A stretch of 64,000 nt of DNA from Kitasatospora indigofera (GTDB taxonomy: Bacteria; Actinomycetota; Actinomycetes; Streptomycetales; Streptomycetaceae). Under the pieces are notes generated by a model that was not told the DNA's origin, did no database searches, and saw only the letters and a program-made list of their open reading frames with translations. How positions within the stretch are numbered: position 1 is the stretch's first letter; each line of letters opens with the position of its first letter. The stretch lies in assembly GCF_014655955.1 (NCBI RefSeq), contig NZ_BNBO01000006.1:149460-213459 (forward strand), written 5' to 3'. This document shows positions 25,479 through 34,226 of this stretch, in pieces. The position numbers and the translations under genes were made by a program.

Positions 25479-25520
25479 GCATGTATGACGGAGCATCAGC
25501 TGATGCTCCGTCATACATGC
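25479..25520. promoter_or_regulatory. 42-bp perfect palindrome upstream of phosphonate cluster
   Basis: Positions 25479-25500 read into the exact reverse complement at 25501-25520, with no mismatch and no loop. The outer arms contain GCATGTATGAC and GTCATACATGC; the core is GGAGCATCAGCTGATGCTCC. It is less GC-rich than a streptomycete terminator and a separate GC hairpin already follows the GH20 gene, so I read it as an operator. An echo of the arm, CATACATC, is at 25670-25677, just ahead of the first gene at 25700. Confidence 0.65.
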
Positions 25521-25699
25521 ATGCCCAAAGGCGTGCTGGCCGTCCGAAGGGATTGGCGAGGTGCATCGGCCCGGCCTCCCCGGGGTGCATCCGACGGGCC
25601 GGACAAGGTCACGGAACGATAACCGGTCTGATCCAAAGTTAACAGCCCCGTCACCATCTGCTTGCCTGCCATACATCTTCCGGACCAACTCTGTTCCCC

Positions 25700-26821
25700 G
25701 TGAGAATCATCATTGTTGGAGCAGGCGTCCTGGGCAGCATGCATGCCTGGCACGCGGTCGGACGCGGCCACGAGGTCGTCCACATCGAACGCGAACCCGA
25801 GGCCCGAGGCGCCTCGGTACGCAACTTCGGCCTGGTCTGGGTCGGCGGCCGGGCGGGCGGGGAGGAGCTGGCGACCGCGCTGCGGGCCCGCGAGCTGTGG
25901 GAGGAGATCGGCGCCCGCGTCCCCGCGCTGGGCTTCCGCGGCAACGGGTCGCTGACCGTCGTCCGCACCGAGGCCGAACTCGCCGTCGCCGAACAGGCCC
26001 TGAAGCTCCCCGACGCCGAGGCCCGCGGGCTGCGGCTGCTGGACGCCGAGGAGACCCGGGCCGCCAACCCCGCCCTGCGCGGCCGGCTGCTCGGCGCCCT
26101 GTGGTGCGGCCGCGACGGCGCGGTCGAACCCAGGGTCGCCCAGCCCGCCCTCCGGGCCGAGCTGGAGCGCTCCGGCCGCTACACCTTCCTGCCCGGGCGG
26201 GAGGTGCGCGAAGTCACCGCGGGCAGCGGCGTCCGCGACGACCACGGCGACCTGCACACCGGCGACCTGGTGATCCTCTGCACCGGCGCCTGGCTCGGCG
26301 GACTGGTCCGCGAGCTGGCCCCCGACCTGCCGGTCCGCCGGGTGCGCCTGCAGATGATGCAGACCGACCCGCTCGGCGAGCGGCTGACCACCTCCGTCGC
26401 CGACGGCGACAGCTTCCGCTACTACCCCGCCTACGCCGGCGGCGCCCTGGACACCCTCGCCGCCGTCCAGCCGCAGGCGCCCGCCGCCGCCGAGCACAAG
26501 ATGCAGCTGCTGATGGTGCAGCGCGCCGACGGGGGACTGACCATCGGCGACACCCACGAGTACGAGCAGCCCTTCGGCTTCGACGTGGTGGAGGAGCCCT
26601 ACGAGCACCTCGCCACCGTCGCCGAGGACCTGCTCGGCCGCCCGCTGCCCCGGATCCGCCACCGCTGGGCGGGCGTCTACGCCCAGTGCACCGACACCAC
26701 CCGGGTCGTCCACCGCAGGCCGGTCGGTGACGGCGTCTGGCTGGTCACCGGCCCCGGCGGACGCGGCATGACCTGCTCCCCGGCCATCGCCGAGACCACC
26801 GCCGACATCCTCGGCCTCTGA
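25700..26821 (+). CDS. FAD-dependent oxidoreductase of phosphonate clusters (TIGR03364 type)
   Basis: A 373-residue DAO-fold flavoenzyme beginning at a GTG with the FAD-binding motif IIIVGAGVLGSMHAWHAVGRGHEVVHIE and the second landmark GASVRNFGLVWVGG. The C-terminal FAD contact is TGPGGRGMTCSPAIAE. It matches the TIGR03364 group found beside phosphonatase-like genes. Enzymes of this kind have been reported to oxidise aminoethylphosphonate or its N-methyl form to phosphonoacetaldehyde (knowledge of the group; not shown for this protein). It is first gene of the cluster, 20 bp before the hydrolase. Confidence 0.85.
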   Translation: MRIIIVGAGVLGSMHAWHAVGRGHEVVHIEREPEARGASVRNFGLVWVGGRAGGEELATALRARELWEEIGARVPALGFRGNGSLTVVRTEAELAVAEQALKLPDAEARGLRLLDAEETRAANPALRGRLLGALWCGRDGAVEPRVAQPALRAELERSGRYTFLPGREVREVTAGSGVRDDHGDLHTGDLVILCTGAWLGGLVRELAPDLPVRRVRLQMMQTDPLGERLTTSVADGDSFRYYPAYAGGALDTLAAVQPQAPAAAEHKMQLLMVQRADGGLTIGDTHEYEQPFGFDVVEEPYEHLATVAEDLLGRPLPRIRHRWAGVYAQCTDTTRVVHRRPVGDGVWLVTGPGGRGMTCSPAIAETTADILGL

Positions 26822-26841
26822 AACAGCACAGGAGCTCAACC

Positions 26842-27528
26842 ATGCACGACATACGACTCGCGGTCCTCGACATGGCCGGCACCACCGTCGCCGACGACGG
26901 CCTGGTGGAGCAGGCCTTCGAACAGGCCGCCGCCGGCCAGGGCGTGGCGGCGGGCGGCGCCGAGCACGAGCGCATGCTCGCCCACGTCCGGGCCACCATG
27001 GGCGAAAGCAAGATCACCGTGTTCCGCCACCTCTTCGGCGACGAAGACCGTGCCCAGGCCGCCAACCGGGCCTTCGAGACCGCCTACCACGACCTGGTCG
27101 ACGACGGCCGCTGCCGGGCGCTGCCCGGCGCCGCCGAAACCGTGGCCGAGCTGCGCGGAGCCGGCATCAAGGTCGCCCTGACCACCGGCTTCTCCCGGGT
27201 CACCCAGGACCGCATCCTCGCCGCCCTCGGCTGGCAGGACCTCGCGGACCTCACCCTCTGCCCCGCCGACGCCGGGCGCGGCCGCCCCCACCCCGACATG
27301 GTGCTCACCGCCCTGCTGCGCACCGGGACGGACGCCGTCCAGCAGGTCGCGGTCGTCGGCGACACCGGGTACGACATGCTCACCGGCCGCCACGCCGGGG
27401 CCGGCGTCGTCGCGGGCGTCCTCACCGGCGCCCACCGCGAGGACCGGCTGCTCGCCGGCGGCGCCACCCACCTGCTGCCCTCGATCGCCGGGCTGCCCGC
27501 CCTCCTGCTCGCCCGGGGGGAGCGATGA
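26842..27528 (+). CDS. Phosphonatase-like HAD hydrolase (PhnX-like, TIGR03351 type)
   Basis: A 228-residue HAD enzyme. The first motif is LDMAGTT (nucleophile Asp10; Ala in place of the usual second Asp), which is diagnostic of phosphonoacetaldehyde hydrolases. In the cap domain, MGESKITVFRHLF aligns with the Schiff-base lysine region of PhnX, placing Lys57 at the catalytic position. The usual HAD lysine before the last motif is replaced by the Arg of GRGRPHPD, again as in phosphonatases, and VVGDTGYDM follows. It should split the C-P bond of phosphonoacetaldehyde into acetaldehyde and phosphate. The ATG follows CAGGAG and its stop overlaps the next start by four bases. Confidence 0.87.
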   Translation: MHDIRLAVLDMAGTTVADDGLVEQAFEQAAAGQGVAAGGAEHERMLAHVRATMGESKITVFRHLFGDEDRAQAANRAFETAYHDLVDDGRCRALPGAAETVAELRGAGIKVALTTGFSRVTQDRILAALGWQDLADLTLCPADAGRGRPHPDMVLTALLRTGTDAVQQVAVVGDTGYDMLTGRHAGAGVVAGVLTGAHREDRLLAGGATHLLPSIAGLPALLLARGER

Positions 27529-28679
27529 CCGCCGTCGGCGCGAGCCCCGCCCTCACCCCGGCGCCCCCGGCCGCCCCCGCCCCGGACGCCGGCGCGGCCA
27601 CCCGCTCCGGCCTGCGGTTCCAGGACGTCACGGTCGCCTACCACGGCACCACCGTGCTCGACGGCTTCACCCTGGAGGTGGCCCCGGGCGAGGTGGTGGC
27701 GCTGCTCGGCCCCAGCGGATCCGGCAAGACCACCGCCCTGCGCACCGCCGCCGGCTTCACCACGCCGCTGCGCGGCCGGGTGCACATCGGCGGCCGCGAC
27801 GTCACCGACCTGCCACCGTACCGGCGCGGCATCGGCATGGTGGTGCAGCAGTACGCCCTCTTCCCCCATCTGCGGGTCGAGCAGAACGTGGCCTTCGGTC
27901 TGAAGGCGCACCGGACGCCCCGGGCGGAGATCCCCGGCCGGGTGGCCCGTGCCCTGGAGATGACCGGGATGGGCGGCTACGCCCGCCGGTACCCGCGCGA
28001 GCTCTCCGGCGGCCAGCAGCAGCGGGTCGCCATCGCCCGGGCACTGGCCATCCGGCCGGACGTCCTGCTGCTCGACGAACCGCTCTCCGCGCTCGACGCG
28101 CAACTGCGCTCCGGGATGCTCGCCGAACTGGCCCGGCTGCACCGCGAACTGCCGCACGTCTCCATCCTCTACGTGACCCACGACCAGCTGGAGGCGCTCA
28201 CCCTGGCGGACCGGATCGCGGTGATGAAGGACGCCCGGCTGGTGGACTGCGACACCCCGCGCCGCCTCTACCGGCGGCCCGGCGACACCTTCACCGCCGC
28301 CTTCGTCGGCCAGGCCAACCTGCTGCCGGTGGCCGTCGAGTGGCACGACGGCAGCGTCTCGCTGGCCGGCGCCGCGCTGCGCGGAGCCCCGGCCGCCGGC
28401 CTGGCCCCGGGCGACGAAGCCGTGCTCTGCATCCGCCCGCACCTGGTGCGGCTCGGCGCCGTGGGGGGCCGGAACGCGCTGGCCGGCACCGTCGCCGACA
28501 TCCAGTGGCGCGGCGCCGGCCACCGGCTGCTGGTCGACCTGGACACCGGCCCCCGCCTCACCGCCGACCTCGGCGAGCTGCGCGTCCCGCCCCTACCCGG
28601 CGAGCGGGTGACCCTCTGCTTCGACCCCGAGGACGCCGTGGTGCTCCCCGCCGCCGGAGAGGACGGCGCGGATGGCTAG
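27525..28679 (+). CDS. ABC transporter ATP-binding protein (aminoethylphosphonate type)
   Basis: A 384-residue ATPase. Walker A is GPSGSGKTT (62-70), signature LSGGQQQ (160-166), Walker B VLLLDEP (180-186), with the switch His in YVTHDQ. A C-terminal TOBE-like domain (about 280-380) resembles those of Fbp/Pot-type importers. A Pro/Ala-rich N-terminal extension of about 28 residues is not part of the fold. It starts inside the hydrolase stop (ATGA) and overlaps the permease by 8 bp, so the cluster is translated as a coupled unit. Confidence 0.92.
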   Translation: MTAVGASPALTPAPPAAPAPDAGAATRSGLRFQDVTVAYHGTTVLDGFTLEVAPGEVVALLGPSGSGKTTALRTAAGFTTPLRGRVHIGGRDVTDLPPYRRGIGMVVQQYALFPHLRVEQNVAFGLKAHRTPRAEIPGRVARALEMTGMGGYARRYPRELSGGQQQRVAIARALAIRPDVLLLDEPLSALDAQLRSGMLAELARLHRELPHVSILYVTHDQLEALTLADRIAVMKDARLVDCDTPRRLYRRPGDTFTAAFVGQANLLPVAVEWHDGSVSLAGAALRGAPAAGLAPGDEAVLCIRPHLVRLGAVGGRNALAGTVADIQWRGAGHRLLVDLDTGPRLTADLGELRVPPLPGERVTLCFDPEDAVVLPAAGEDGADG

Positions 28680-29589
28680 CGTCCTGTCCGAGGCACCCGT
28701 CCGGGCACCCGCGCCGGCCGTCGTCCGGCCGGGCCGGCGCCCGCGGTCCGTCCCCGGCTGGGTGTGGGCCCTGCCGCCGCTGGCCGGACTCGGCCTGGTC
28801 TTCCTCTACCCCCTGGTGCTGGTCGGCTGGCAGTCCGTCTCGCCCGACACCGGCGGGCACTCGCTGGCGGCCTGGTCGGACGTGCTCGGCTCGACCGCGT
28901 TCCACCGGGCGCTGCGGACCACCGTGTGGGTCGCGGCCGGCTCCACCGTCGGCTGCCTGCTGCTGGGCTTCTACCTGGCCTGGGTGATCGCCTTCGTGCC
29001 CTTCCCCGGCGCCCGGCTGGCCGGGCGGTTCATCGACCTCTTCGTCGCCCTGCCGTCGTTCCTGATCACCCTGTCGCTCGCCTTCATCTACGGCAGCGCG
29101 GGCATCGCCAACGGCGCCTGGACCGGGCTCACCGGCAGTCACCACACCCTCTTCGCCTTCCTCACCACGCCCTGGGGCGTCCTGCTGGCCGAGATCACCT
29201 ACTTCACCCCCTTCGTGATGCGGCCGCTGCTCGCCGCCTTCTCCCAGGTCGACACCGCGCAGATCGAGACGGCCGCCTCCCTGGGCGCCCGGCCCGGGCG
29301 GATCGTCCGTCAGGTGATCCTGCCCGAGGTGCTGCCCGCCCTGGCGGCCGGCGGAAGCCTGGTGCTGGTGATGTCCCTCAACCAGTTCGGCATCGTGCTC
29401 TTCACCGGCGCCAAGGACGTCACCACCCTCACCCTGCTGGTCTACAGCCGGGCGGTGCTGGAGTCCGACTACCCCGCCGCCTGCGTGATCGCGGTCGTCA
29501 ACGTCGTCCTCTCGGTCGCGCTCCACTCGCTCTACCGGCTCTGCCTGCCCCGGGCCGGCAAGGAAGGAGGCAACCGTGCTGGTGCATAG
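28672..29589 (+). CDS. ABC transporter permease, first (aminoethylphosphonate type)
   Basis: A 305-residue inner-membrane permease with six helices, from VWALPPLAGLGLVFLYPLVLVG to CVIAVVNVVLSVALHSLY. The EAA loop that docks the ATPase is visible as ETAASLGARPGRIVRQVILPEVLPAL. It pairs with the permease at 29576 to form the channel. The start overlaps the ATPase gene by 8 bp and the end overlaps the next permease by 14 bp. Confidence 0.9.
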   Translation: MASVLSEAPVRAPAPAVVRPGRRPRSVPGWVWALPPLAGLGLVFLYPLVLVGWQSVSPDTGGHSLAAWSDVLGSTAFHRALRTTVWVAAGSTVGCLLLGFYLAWVIAFVPFPGARLAGRFIDLFVALPSFLITLSLAFIYGSAGIANGAWTGLTGSHHTLFAFLTTPWGVLLAEITYFTPFVMRPLLAAFSQVDTAQIETAASLGARPGRIVRQVILPEVLPALAAGGSLVLVMSLNQFGIVLFTGAKDVTTLTLLVYSRAVLESDYPAACVIAVVNVVLSVALHSLYRLCLPRAGKEGGNRAGA

Positions 29590-30373
29590 CCGGGCCGCCC
29601 GCCTCGCCCACTGGACGCTGTTCCTGCTGCTGGTGGTGCCGGTCTTCGCGCTGCCCCTGCTGATGGTGGTCGGTGCCTCCTTCGCCGACCGGTGGGACGG
29701 CGCCCTGCCGTCCGCCTTCACCGCCGCCCACTACGCCGACCTCGGCCGCGGCCAGTCGCTGGACGCCCTGGTCACCAGCCTCAGCACCGCCCTGGTCGCC
29801 GGCCTCGCCGCACTGACCGTCGGCGGCTGGGCCGCCCTCGCCGCCCGAGGCAGCGGCCGCCGGCTGCGGCACCTGCTGGACGGGCTGTTCATGCTGCCGC
29901 TGGCGGTGCCCTCGGTGGTCGTGGGCCTGGCCCTGCTGGTCGCGTTCTCCAAGCCGCCGCTGCTGCTCAACGGCACCACCACCATCGTCCTCCTGGCGCA
30001 CACCGTGCTGGTCACCTCCTTCGCCTACCAGTCGGTGCGGGCAGCGATCGGCCGTCTCGACCCGGCGCTGGAACAGAGCGCGGCCGGCCTCGGGGCCCCG
30101 CCCGCGCAGGTGCTCCGGCGCGTCACCCTGCCGCTGCTGCTGCCCTCGCTGACCGCCGCCTTCGGCCTCTGCTTCGCCCTGTCCATGGGCGAGTTGAGCG
30201 CCACCATGATGCTCTACCCGCCGGACTGGCTGCCGCTGCCGGTGCGCATCTTCGCCGCCACCGACCGCGGGGCCCTGTTCACCGGCGCGGCGCTGGCCGT
30301 GGCCCTGATCGCCAGCACCCTGGTGGTCCTGGCCGCCACCGCGCGGCTGCGCACCCGGGCCTCGTACCGCTGA
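29576..30373 (+). CDS. ABC transporter permease, second (aminoethylphosphonate type)
   Basis: A 265-residue permease with six helices (LFLLLVVPVFALPLLMVVGASF, LFMLPLAVPSVVVGLALLVAF and others) and an EAA loop EQSAAGLGAPPAQVLRRVTLPLLLPSL. The GTG start at 29576 has an excellent site, AAGGAAGGAGG, inside the previous gene, so strong coupled translation is expected. With the ATPase and the lipoprotein it completes a four-part importer. Confidence 0.9.
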   Translation: MLVHSRAARLAHWTLFLLLVVPVFALPLLMVVGASFADRWDGALPSAFTAAHYADLGRGQSLDALVTSLSTALVAGLAALTVGGWAALAARGSGRRLRHLLDGLFMLPLAVPSVVVGLALLVAFSKPPLLLNGTTTIVLLAHTVLVTSFAYQSVRAAIGRLDPALEQSAAGLGAPPAQVLRRVTLPLLLPSLTAAFGLCFALSMGELSATMMLYPPDWLPLPVRIFAATDRGALFTGAALAVALIASTLVVLAATARLRTRASYR

Positions 30374-30450
30374 GCCGCGGCCCCGCCACCGATCTCCCCG
30401 TTCCCGTCCGGTGCCCGGTCGCCGGACGCCTCCAGAAATGACACCCCGCC

Positions 30451-31515
30451 ATGAACGCACGTCCCAGACCGCTCACCGCCGCGCTCACCGTCCTCGCCCT
30501 CGGCGGGTCGCTCGCCGCCTGCTCCGGGTCCTCCGCGCAGTCCGGCGGCGACGCCAAGGAGATCACCGTCTACAGCGCCGACGGCCTCAAGGCCGAGGAC
30601 GGCAAGGGCTTCTACGACCAGGCCTTCCAGGACTTCACCGCCGCCACCGGCATCAAGGTGAACTACGTGGAGGGCGGCTCGGGCGAGATGGTCCAGCGCC
30701 TGCTCCGCGAGAAGTCCAACACCAAGGCCGACCTGGTCGTGACGCTGCCGCCGTTCATCCAGTCCGCGGCGAGCCAGGGCCTGTTGGAGAACTACCGCCC
30801 GGCCGGCTCGGACAAGGTCGCCGACGGCGACAAGGACCCGGCCGGGGCATGGACGTCCGTGGTGAAGAACTACCTGTGCTTCATCTACAACAGCAAGGAG
30901 CTCGACACGCCGCCGAAGACCTGGGACGACCTGCTGGACGGCAGGTACCGGAACAAGCTGCAGTACTCCACCCCTGGGGTGGCCGGCGACGGCACCGCCG
31001 TGCTGATCAAGGCCATGCACGACTTCGGCGGCATCCAGGGCGCCACCGACTTCCTGGGGCGGCTGCAGAAGAACAACGTCGGGCCGTCCTCCTCCACCGG
31101 CCAGCTCGCCCCCAAGGTCGAGAAGGGTGAACTGCTGGTCGCCAACGGCGATGTGCAGATGAACTTCGCCAACCGCCCGGCCATGCCCCACCAGGCCATC
31201 TGGTTCCCGGCGGCGAAGGACGGCCGGCCCAGTACCTTCTCCCTGCCCTACGCCGCGGGCCTGGTGAAGAACGGGCCGCACCAGGAGAACGCCAAGAAGC
31301 TGCTGGACCATCTGCTCACCCAGGAGGTCCAGCAGCAGGCCACCACCCTCGCCGGCGGCTTCCCCGCCCGTACCGACGTCACCCCCGGCGGGGAGAACGC
31401 CGCCGGGCTGAGCCGGCTGCTGGACGGGGTGGAGCTGTTCACGCCGGACTGGAACGACATCGACGCCAACCTGAAGTCCTACGTGGGCGCCTGGAAGCAG
31501 GCCACCGGCAGCTGA
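30451..31515 (+). CDS. Extracellular solute-binding lipoprotein (aminoethylphosphonate type)
   Basis: A 354-residue periplasmic-binding-fold lipoprotein. The lipobox LAAC marks lipidation near Cys24 after the signal LTAALTVLALGGS. The mature part begins EITVYSADGLKAEDG and follows the Fe3+/2-aminoethylphosphonate-binding protein pattern (FTAATGIKVNYVEGGSGEMVQRLL, later ADLVVTLPPFIQSA). Context, not sequence alone, points to a phosphonate ligand rather than iron. It lies 77 bp after the second permease, at the end of the operon, and is followed by a hairpin at 31531-31552. Confidence 0.88.
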   Translation: MNARPRPLTAALTVLALGGSLAACSGSSAQSGGDAKEITVYSADGLKAEDGKGFYDQAFQDFTAATGIKVNYVEGGSGEMVQRLLREKSNTKADLVVTLPPFIQSAASQGLLENYRPAGSDKVADGDKDPAGAWTSVVKNYLCFIYNSKELDTPPKTWDDLLDGRYRNKLQYSTPGVAGDGTAVLIKAMHDFGGIQGATDFLGRLQKNNVGPSSSTGQLAPKVEKGELLVANGDVQMNFANRPAMPHQAIWFPAAKDGRPSTFSLPYAAGLVKNGPHQENAKKLLDHLLTQEVQQQATTLAGGFPARTDVTPGGENAAGLSRLLDGVELFTPDWNDIDANLKSYVGAWKQATGS

Positions 31516-31530
31516 CCCCGGACCAAGCGG

Positions 31531-31552
31531 CCGGGCGAGGCGTTCCGCCCGG
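31531..31552 (+). terminator. Terminator hairpin of phosphonate operon
   Basis: CCGGGCG (31531-31537) and CGCCCGG (31546-31552) form a 7-bp stem with an 8-base loop, 15 bp after the binding-protein stop and before the convergent gene at 31646. Confidence 0.55.
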
Positions 31553-31645
31553 GCTGTCGGAGCCTCCCCGGCTCCCCGGCCCGGGCGGGGTCGGTGCCCG
31601 GCCTTCGCCCCACCCCCACCGGGGTTCGCCGAGGAGGTGGAGTGC

Positions 31646-32302
31646 TCATTCCTGCTGGTGCGCCGGGAGCGGCCGGAGGTCCTGCCGCAGTGCCTCGCGG
31701 GCCCGGGACAGCGCCACCACTCCCGCCGTGAGCTGCTCGACGGACGGCGCGCCGCTCACACCCAGTTCGGCCCGCAGCGCCTCCCGGAGCAGGTGCACCG
31801 CATCGGAGAGGGGCCCCGCGAACCACCGCTTCGCCCGGACGAGTTCCGCGTCCCCGGGCAGGTGGGGCCCGGCCCCGGAGGCGTCCGGCGGCAGGTTCCG
31901 GATGAGGTGGTACCCCGCGCCCAGGCACTGGTTGACCTCGCCGGCCACGGCGAGGGCAGTGCTGCCCAGGATCATCTGGGCCTGCGCGTACTGGTCGTAG
32001 TACGCCTGGCGCGCGGCATCCAGGGCGTCGGCGGTCACCGCCTCCCCGCGCCTGAGGGCGAGCACCGTGTCCCTGCCCGCGCTGCGGTAGGCGCGACCGG
32101 TCGCGTTCAGAGCGGCGTAGAGTTCGCGCTTGGTCTGGACGGCCCGGTCCTCCCGGTCCTGCTCCCGCTCGCGTGCCGCACGGCGGTTCTGCTCCGCGAC
32201 CTCTGCCCGGCGGGCCCGTTGGGCGAGCGCCGTCGCGCCGATGGTGCCACCGACCCCGACCAACGCCACCGCGAGCGTGGTCACATCCGATCCCGACAGC
32301 AT
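31646..32302 (-). CDS. Membrane-anchored hypothetical protein
   Basis: A 218-residue protein. One N-terminal helix (VTTLAVALVGVGGTIGATALAQ) is followed by a long charged coiled-coil-like region (QRARRAEVAEQNRRAAREREQDREDRAVQTKRE by parts) and a helical remainder. I do not recognise a catalytic motif. This layout (one helix, then a basic coiled coil) is frequent in streptomycete proteins of unknown role. I choose the ATG at 32302 (MLSGSDV) because GAAGGAAC precedes it; the frame upstream to 32368 is unsupported. Confidence 0.7.
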   Translation of the reverse strand: MLSGSDVTTLAVALVGVGGTIGATALAQRARRAEVAEQNRRAAREREQDREDRAVQTKRELYAALNATGRAYRSAGRDTVLALRRGEAVTADALDAARQAYYDQYAQAQMILGSTALAVAGEVNQCLGAGYHLIRNLPPDASGAGPHLPGDAELVRAKRWFAGPLSDAVHLLREALRAELGVSGAPSVEQLTAGVVALSRAREALRQDLRPLPAHQQE

Positions 32303-32449
32303 CCTTGTTCCTTCCCTCTCGTGACGACCCGAGAACGCCGGGTCGCAGGCTACCGCGAGCCCGGGCAACGGCAGGACACCCCGCGCGCAGGCGCCGGAGC
32401 GGGGCCGGCGCGCCGACTCCGCTGCCCGGCCCGGGCCGTCGGCGGCCGC

Positions 32450-33232
32450 TCAGCAGCCGGTCGAGCTCTTGGGTGCGACGAGGGTGGCGTCGATCACCCG
32501 GTCCGCGTTCACGGTGACCTTGGAGGCTCCGTGGTCGCGGTCCACCCCGAGCCGGGACTTGAAGCTGAGGGAGTCCGGGAGTTCCGCGTCCTTCACGGCC
32601 TCGCCGAGGTGGAGGACGGTGAGGGTGCCCTTGCAGTACTCCGGGAAGGGCGGTGCGCTGTTCGCGACGGATCCGGGGCCCGGTGTGAGCGCCAGGGGAG
32701 TGGTGCCGATCAGCGAGTAGGTGAACAGCGAGGTCGAGTCGTCCGGCGTCGCGCCGGGGTCGCCCTGGCCGGGGAAGGTGGGAATGGTTGGTGCGGGCCG
32801 CCAGGTGGGCGTCCACGAACCGCCCGGGGTGGGCCGCCCGGCGCTGCTCCCGTCCAGTGTCACCCAGAACTGCGTGACGCTGACCTGCGGGACCTGGCAG
32901 GGGCGGTGCTCGAAGGCGGGCTCGTAGTAGACGCCGTCGTAGTCGGTGTACAGGCCGGTGCGGCTCGCCCCGTTGCTGTTCGGGAGGGTCTTGAGGTAGT
33001 CGCGCAGCTGCTTCTGGGTGTACGCCGAGGTGTCGGTGCAGGCGGCGACCGGCGTGGGTGTGGGTGTGGGCGTGGGGACGGATGTCGGGGTCGCGGCCGT
33101 GGTCACCGCCGGGCCGGGCGCCGCCTCCGCGGACCCGTGCCCCGAGTCGCCGGAGCAGCCGGCGAGTGCCAGCAGCAGCGCCCCCGCTCCGGTCACGGCT
33201 GTGCCGGCGCGCCGCCGAGACGTCCACGTCAT
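32450..33232 (-). CDS. Secreted lipoprotein of unknown function
   Basis: A 260-residue lipoprotein. A signal peptide with lipobox LALAGC is followed by a Pro-Thr linker (PTSVPTPTPTPTPV), then a domain with cysteine-bounded ends (ACTDTSAYTQKQL to the C-terminal SSTGC). I find no recognisable enzyme motif. The start at 33232 (MTWTSRRRAG) gives a normal signal peptide; the frame continues upstream to 33403, but that part is not signal-like. Confidence 0.72.
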   Translation of the reverse strand: MTWTSRRRAGTAVTGAGALLLALAGCSGDSGHGSAEAAPGPAVTTAATPTSVPTPTPTPTPVAACTDTSAYTQKQLRDYLKTLPNSNGASRTGLYTDYDGVYYEPAFEHRPCQVPQVSVTQFWVTLDGSSAGRPTPGGSWTPTWRPAPTIPTFPGQGDPGATPDDSTSLFTYSLIGTTPLALTPGPGSVANSAPPFPEYCKGTLTVLHLGEAVKDAELPDSLSFKSRLGVDRDHGASKVTVNADRVIDATLVAPKSSTGC

Positions 33233-33543
33233 GCCAACTCCCCAATTCCCGTCCAAGGATGCCTGACGCATCGTCGTCCCGATCATCGCAGACCCGCCGC
33301 GTCCGGGCTCGGGTTCGGCCGAGGAACTCCTGCGCGCGAAAGGGAGTTTGATCACATCGGGGGCGGTGGGCCGCTCGGGCACCCGGACGGGCCCTGCCGG
33401 CACGGGGCCCGCGTGTCCGCCACGGCGGCGGGCTCGGCGACCCCGGCATCGCCCTCCGCCGGGCAGGCGCCGCCGGTCGCGGCCGCCGCCCGCCCGGCGG
33501 AAAAGCCGGTGATCGGCCCGGCGGCGAGCGGCAGAATGACGCC
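33233..33543. other. Divergent intergenic region, lipoprotein and DinB genes
   Basis: No gene is supported here. An AT-rich word, AGTTTGATCAC (about 33346), lies roughly 115 bp before the lipoprotein start and may belong to a promoter. The remainder is GC-rich without clear repeats. Confidence 0.4.
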
Positions 33544-34137
33544 ATGACTGAGTCCGATCCCAAGGTTGTCCTCCGCCTCTACCTGCAGTTCGCCCGCGAC
33601 GCCCTGCTCTGGAAGCTCGAAGGGCTCTCGGAGTACGACATCCGCCGCCCGCTGACGCCGACCGGCACCAACCTCCTCGGCCTGGTCAAGCACGCCACCG
33701 GGGCGGAACTCGGCTACTTCGGCGCCACCTTCGGACGCCCCGCCGCCGGGCCGCAGCTCTCGGCCGCGGCGGACGCCGAGCCCAACGCGGACATGTGGGC
33801 CACCGCCGAGGAGTCGCGTGCGCAGATCGTCGAGGGGTACCGGCGGGCGTGGGAACACGCGGACGCGACCTTCGACGCGCTGGAGCTGGACGCGGTCGGC
33901 ACGGTCCCCTGGTGGCCGGCCGGGCAGGACGACGTCACCCTGTTCCACGCCCTGGTCCGGGTGATCGGCGACACCCACCGGCACGCCGGCCATGCCGACA
34001 TCGTGCGCGAACTCATCGACGGCTCCGCCGGGATGAGCGAGAACAACATCGGCCTGGCGTCCGGGGACCGGGCCTGGTGGGAGAACTACCGGGACCGGCT
34101 GGAGCAGGCGGCCAAGGAGGCCGGCGGGCGCGGGTAG
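33544..34137 (+). CDS. DinB family protein (DUF664)
   Basis: A 197-residue four-helix DinB-like protein. Three conserved histidines, expected to bind a metal, are seen in LLGLVKHATGAELGYFG and in HALVRVIGDTHRHAGHADIVRELIDG. The YFG segment after the first His is typical of the DUF664 subgroup. Relatives include mycothiol- or bacillithiol-dependent transferases, but most members are uncharacterised. It converges on the darcynin gene and is a single transcript. Confidence 0.88.
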   Translation: MTESDPKVVLRLYLQFARDALLWKLEGLSEYDIRRPLTPTGTNLLGLVKHATGAELGYFGATFGRPAAGPQLSAAADAEPNADMWATAEESRAQIVEGYRRAWEHADATFDALELDAVGTVPWWPAGQDDVTLFHALVRVIGDTHRHAGHADIVRELIDGSAGMSENNIGLASGDRAWWENYRDRLEQAAKEAGGRG

Positions 34138-34147
34138 CGCCCGTGCC

Positions 34148-34181
34148 GCCGCCCTCCGGCCGTGACCGGACGGAGGGCGGC
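34148..34181. terminator. Bidirectional terminator hairpin
   Basis: GCCGCCCTCCG (34148-34158) pairs exactly with CGGAGGGCGGC (34171-34181) across a 12-base loop. It sits between the convergent DinB and darcynin genes. Confidence 0.65.
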
Positions 34182-34226
34182 GACGGCATCGGCCCGGTCC
34201 GCGCGCCCGCGCGGCCGGGCGGTGCG

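Noticed and set aside
25479..25520. Reading the 42-bp palindrome as a terminator
   Set aside because: It has no loop and no GC-rich stem bias, and a 12-bp GC hairpin at 25437-25464 already serves that role.
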